From NCBI RefSeq assembly GCF_000632715.1, contig NZ_BAWO01000007.1, positions 1-38,436 of the forward strand: a DNA stretch of 38,436 bases. The letters are read 5' to 3'. This DNA is from Parageobacillus caldoxylosilyticus NBRC 107762 (GTDB taxonomy: Bacteria > Bacillota > Bacilli > Bacillales > Anoxybacillaceae). Made by a program: the position numbers and the translations under genes. The notes below the pieces were generated by a model that was not told the DNA's origin, did not search any database, and was given only the letters and a program-made list of their open reading frames with translations. Positions 35,244 to 38,436 of the stretch are shown here, piece after piece (the stretch's first letter is position 1; every line of letters begins with the position of its first letter).

Positions 35244-36257
35244 CTATTGCATCTGTTTTAAATAGCGGATGGCATCATCAAACGTATCGACCGGGACAAT
35301 TTTCATCTTTGTCCCAATTTTTTTCGCTGTTTTCACTGCTTCGCGATAGTTTGAATCAGCCGCGCCATGCTCATTAGGAGCAAAGAAAATTTCCGCTCCT
35401 TCGCGGTCGGCGGCGACAATTTTTTGTGAGATGCCGCCAATTGGACCAACTTCTCCTTCCATATTAATCGTGCCAGTGCCGGCAATTTTATGTCCTTTCG
35501 TAATATCTTCCTTCACTAATTGGTTATAAATTTCCAGAGAAAACATTAACCCGGCCGATGGTCCGCCAATTTGTTCAGAGTCAACGCGGACAGGCGGATT
35601 TGTAACGATGTCATAATCAGTTGCGAGCGAAATCCCGATGCCGATTTGTTTCGGCTCATGCGGGAATGGCATTAACGCCAGCGTCGCTTCTCTTTGTTTT
35701 TTGCCGCGAACAAATGTAACATGAATTTTATCGCCTTTTTTCTTTGCGCGGATATATTTTACCATCTGGTCCGATGTAGTCATCTTTTTTCCGTTGATTG
35801 CCACAATGCGGTCGCCGACTTTTAACTGTCCTTCCGCCGGCATATGCGGCAACACGCTCATCACATATACCCCTTTTGTTTTATAGGAAACAGGCTTGCC
35901 GGCTTTTTTATAGGCAACAGCAATCGCCGCTTCCTTTGACTGCTCCATCAGCTGAAGCTGGCGCATCGTGTATTCTTCATCTGTTTCCCCTTCTTGTTTA
36001 ATTTCCTCAAGCGGATAAAGTTCATAAAACGGACGAGCATGGGCAAGAAGATAGGAGATGGCATTCGCTCTTCCCATTCTCACGGTCGTTAACATAAACG
36101 TCCCCGCATCATCATCGCCGTGCTCCACATGAACGAGCGGTTTTAAATCTTGTGCGCTTCCGGGCATCGTCACATAGTAGGGAAGCTTAATAAAAATAGC
36201 TAGTAATGCTATGATGACGCCAAAGAAAAACGCCATCGCATATGTTCGTTTCTTCAT
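35244..36257 (-). CDS. ylbL: membrane-anchored PDZ and Lon-type serine protease (YlbL/SepM)
   Basis: This 337-residue protein has one N-terminal transmembrane segment (about residues 5-24), a PDZ domain (about 125-195, VYVMSVLPHMPAEGQLKVGDRIVAINGK) and a C-terminal Lon S16 peptidase domain with the Ser-Lys dyad S234 (GGPSAG) and K279 (GGISQK). Family members include SepM; B. subtilis YlbL is linked to cell division after DNA damage through YneA cleavage. The ATG at 36257 overlaps the ylbK stop by one base; an upstream in-frame GTG at 36278 lies before the ribosome site. Confidence 0.94.
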   Translation of the reverse strand: MKKRTYAMAFFFGVIIALLAIFIKLPYYVTMPGSAQDLKPLVHVEHGDDDAGTFMLTTVRMGRANAISYLLAHARPFYELYPLEEIKQEGETDEEYTMRQLQLMEQSKEAAIAVAYKKAGKPVSYKTKGVYVMSVLPHMPAEGQLKVGDRIVAINGKKMTTSDQMVKYIRAKKKGDKIHVTFVRGKKQREATLALMPFPHEPKQIGIGISLATDYDIVTNPPVRVDSEQIGGPSAGLMFSLEIYNQLVKEDITKGHKIAGTGTINMEGEVGPIGGISQKIVAADREGAEIFFAPNEHGAADSNYREAVKTAKKIGTKMKIVPVDTFDDAIRYLKQMQ

Positions 36258-37042
36258 CAGCGCAAATGCTCCTTCCACTTTTCAATTGCTTGGCGAATTT
36301 TTGCTAGATCTTTTTTTGCCTCCTGTTCTCCGGCCGCGATAATCTCTTCGACATGAGTGAATGCGCGGGAACTATAGTGCTCCAAACGCGGACGAATCAT
36401 CACATCCGAGGAAAGCCGCCGATGAGAGACGATTTCGTCCTGCAAAATATCAAGGCTTTGTAAAATAACATCAAATATGGAAGTAATTTCTCCGTTTACA
36501 TTCAGTGGTGACACATCAACAGCAATGACCATATCCGCGCCCATTTCACGGACAACGGAAACGGGGACACGGTCGACTACCCCTCCATCTACAAGCAGCC
36601 GCCCATCGATCTCTGCAGGAACAAAAATACCGGGAATGGAAATGCTGGCCCGTACCGCGCGGGCTACCTCACCTTGACGAAACACCACCTTTTTTCCTGT
36701 CTTCAAGTCGGTAGCGACAATTGCTACCGGAATCGCTAGTTCCTCTATTTGTTTTCCTTTAGTGAGAAGCCGGATAAACTCGGTAATTCGTTTTCCAGAA
36801 ATTAATCCCATTTTCGGGATCGTCAAGTCGATAAAATCATTGCGGCGAAACGATTTTGCGAGCTTATATAAACGATCAAGGCCGAGGCCGCTCGCATACA
36901 AGGCAGCGACAAGCGCTCCGATGCTGCTTCCTGCTATATAAGAAATTGGAATGCCCTCCTCTTCCAATACCTTCAGCACACCAAGATGGGCAAATCCTCT
37001 TGCTCCTCCTGAACCTAACGCCAATCCAATTTTCGGAAACAC
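36257..37042 (-). CDS. ylbK: patatin-like phospholipase (YlbK)
   Basis: This 261-residue patatin-fold lipid hydrolase has the oxyanion loop GSGGARG (10-16), the nucleophile motif GSSIG with S40, and the catalytic DGG motif with D152. Together they form a Ser-Asp dyad. The family is RssA/YlbK-like and cytoplasmic; the natural substrate is unknown. The start is GTG at 37042 behind AAGGGGGAGG. It is translationally coupled to ylbL and divergent from ylbJ. Confidence 0.93.
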   Translation of the reverse strand: MFPKIGLALGSGGARGFAHLGVLKVLEEEGIPISYIAGSSIGALVAALYASGLGLDRLYKLAKSFRRNDFIDLTIPKMGLISGKRITEFIRLLTKGKQIEELAIPVAIVATDLKTGKKVVFRQGEVARAVRASISIPGIFVPAEIDGRLLVDGGVVDRVPVSVVREMGADMVIAVDVSPLNVNGEITSIFDVILQSLDILQDEIVSHRRLSSDVMIRPRLEHYSSRAFTHVEEIIAAGEQEAKKDLAKIRQAIEKWKEHLR

Positions 37043-37194
37043 TCTGCCTCCCCCTTCCGTATGGCGTTCATGGTCCTATCTTATGGTCTAAAACTTCCCC
37101 CTATACTCGTATATTAGATTATATGAGGTTGTACATCGCAATAAAACGTTCAAAGGGGGGAGAGAAATTGTCTTCGGCCGGAGGCAGAACAAAT

Positions 37195-38412
37195 ATGAAG
37201 CAAAAAACAAAAACCTTCTTTCTCGCTTCAGCTGTCACTTTATTCGCCTTTTCCTTAATTTGTTATCCACAGCAATCATTAGAAGCGTCGATTCGCGGTT
37301 TAAATATGTGGTGGGAAGTGGTATTTCCATCACTATTACCCTTTTTTATTGTTTCCGAATTATTAATCAGCTTTGGCGTGGTGAATTTGCTTGGCGTTTT
37401 ACTAGAGCCGCTCATGCGCCCTCTTTTTCGCGTTCCCGGCGTCGGTGGCTTCGCCTGGGCGATGGGAATGGCATCGGGATATCCATCAGGGGCAAAATTA
37501 ACTGCTCGTCTCTATCAGGAAAAACAAATTTCTGCGATCGAAGCAGAACGGCTCGCTTCATTCACCAATTCGTCCAACCCATTATTTATTTTCGGTGCGG
37601 TGTCGGTCGGATTTTTTCATAATCCGAATCTTGGTCTTATTTTAGCCGCTTCCCACTATATGGGAAACATCTGTGTAGGCATGATCATGAGGTTTCACGG
37701 CAAAGCAGAAGAAAAAGAAAGACCAAAACGGCCGCGTCGCGCGTTTTCCCTTCCTTACGCTTTCCGTGTTCTTCATGAAACGCGCCTAAAAAACGAACAG
37801 CCCCTTGGAAAATTGTTAGGAGACGCTGTACGATCCTCCGTCCAAACATTATTAATGATCGGCGGATTTATCATTCTTTTTTCTGTCGTTAATAAACTGC
37901 TTTACATGATGCATATTACAGAACATATCGCTCTTATTTTTCAGTATATCCTTCACTTGTTACAAATGCCCAAAGAACTTAGCATTCCAATGATTTCCGG
38001 CCTATTCGAAATTACGCTCGGCAGTCAAATGATCAGCCAAACCGATGAAGCCGAACTGCTGCAAAAAGCAATCGCAACAAGCTTTGTTCTTGCCTTTGGC
38101 GGATTTTCCGTACAGGCGCAAGTCGCAAGCATTCTCGCCGAAGCGAATATCCGCTTCAAACCGTTTTTTATTGCGCGGATGATGCACGGATGCTTTGCCG
38201 CTTGCTTTACATATATATTGTGGAAGCCTCTTTATTTGCAAACCGTTGGCAACAACACAGGGGCCATCCCAGCGTTTTTCGCGGTTCATTCCGCCAGCGG
38301 ATGGAACAATTACTGGAAGCTGATGCAGCAGTTCGGACCGATTGTGACTATCTCCTTTTTATGCCTTTATATATGGCTTACTGCTGCGGCTATGCCCAAA
38401 AAAAAGCAATAG
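37195..38412 (+). CDS. ylbJ: sporulation integral membrane protein YlbJ
   Basis: This protein of about 405 residues has roughly eight transmembrane segments and belongs to the YlbJ family with nucleoside-transporter-like gate motifs. Visible family blocks are GLNMWWEVVFPSLLPFFI, RPLFRVPGVGGFAWAMGMAS, GYPSGAKLTARL and the C-terminal LAFGGFSVQAQVASILA. In B. subtilis ylbJ is needed for sporulation and is expressed in the mother cell. The frame is open from 36856, which is spurious. Two starts compete: this ATG with GGAGG ten bases upstream, or a TTG at 37168 with a better placed GGGGGGAG. I see no clear sigma-E promoter. The gene is complete at the window's right edge. Confidence 0.9.
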   Translation: MKQKTKTFFLASAVTLFAFSLICYPQQSLEASIRGLNMWWEVVFPSLLPFFIVSELLISFGVVNLLGVLLEPLMRPLFRVPGVGGFAWAMGMASGYPSGAKLTARLYQEKQISAIEAERLASFTNSSNPLFIFGAVSVGFFHNPNLGLILAASHYMGNICVGMIMRFHGKAEEKERPKRPRRAFSLPYAFRVLHETRLKNEQPLGKLLGDAVRSSVQTLLMIGGFIILFSVVNKLLYMMHITEHIALIFQYILHLLQMPKELSIPMISGLFEITLGSQMISQTDEAELLQKAIATSFVLAFGGFSVQAQVASILAEANIRFKPFFIARMMHGCFAACFTYILWKPLYLQTVGNNTGAIPAFFAVHSASGWNNYWKLMQQFGPIVTISFLCLYIWLTAAAMPKKKQ

Positions 38413-38436
38413 CACCAAATAAGACGAGGCTGACTT

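Noticed and set aside
36856-37194. 113-codon N-terminal extension of ylbJ
   Set aside because: It is antisense to ylbK, not hydrophobic in the right pattern, and family length fits a start near 37195 or 37168.
1-38436. mobile elements, CRISPR arrays, tRNA or rRNA genes
   Set aside because: No transposase, integrase, phage gene, regularly spaced repeats, tRNA cloverleaf or rRNA sequence was seen; the region is conserved core chromosome.

Overview
This window is a stretch of chromosome from an endospore-forming, meso-DAP Bacillaceae bacterium. It most resembles the thermophilic Geobacillus/Parageobacillus/Anoxybacillus group. This rests on remembered protein families, the B. subtilis-like gene order (ylb block, dcw division and cell-wall cluster, spoIIGA-sigE-sigG, ylm block, divIVA, ileS) and moderate GC content. 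I ran no database search. Almost every gene lies on the minus strand, so the cluster reads from right to left. I see no phage, IS element, CRISPR array, rRNA or tRNA gene.

Right part (38.4 to 28.4 kb): ylbJ (+), ylbK and ylbL/sepM (-), tmcAL/ylbM (+), yceD-rpmF (-), an enoyl-CoA hydratase homologue, a GerR/RsfA-type sporulation regulator, a panE-like reductase overlapping a small DUF3397-type membrane protein gene, and bshC (bacillithiol synthesis). yceD and tmcAL diverge from two sigma-A-type promoters whose -35 hexamers overlap.

Middle part (28.1 to 10.5 kb): the dcw cluster rsmH-ftsL-pbpB, spoVD, murE-(MurF-like fragment)-mraY-murD-spoVE, murB, divIB-ylxW-ylxX-sbp, ftsA-ftsZ. Three departures from the classical layout stand out. 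mraZ is missing upstream of rsmH. murG is missing between spoVE and murB. A 151-residue protein resembling only the N-terminal part of MurF sits between murE and mraY, overlapping both, at the place where many bacteria carry full-length murF. ftsA is preceded by a good sigma-H-type promoter.

Left part (10.3 to 0.3 kb): spoIIGA and sigE (protease and pro-sigma-E) behind a promoter with a -35 to -10 distance of 22 bp and Spo0A-box-like sequences; sigG with a TTG start and a leader that can fold into two mutually exclusive hairpins, one covering its ribosome binding site; ylmC; the ylmD-ylmE-sepF-ylmG-ylmH-divIVA block; and ileS behind a T-box riboswitch with an isoleucine (AUC) specifier.

Together the genes make peptidoglycan precursors (MurE, MurD, MraY, MurB), build the division septum (FtsZ, FtsA, SepF, DivIB, FtsL, PbpB, DivIVA), and redirect that machinery to spore formation (SpoVD, SpoVE, SigE, SigG, SpoIIGA, GerR, YlbJ). 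The most interesting candidates are the MurF-like fragment, the sigG leader switch, and a hairpin next to the spoVD ribosome binding site that could silence read-through mRNA from the upstream division operon.
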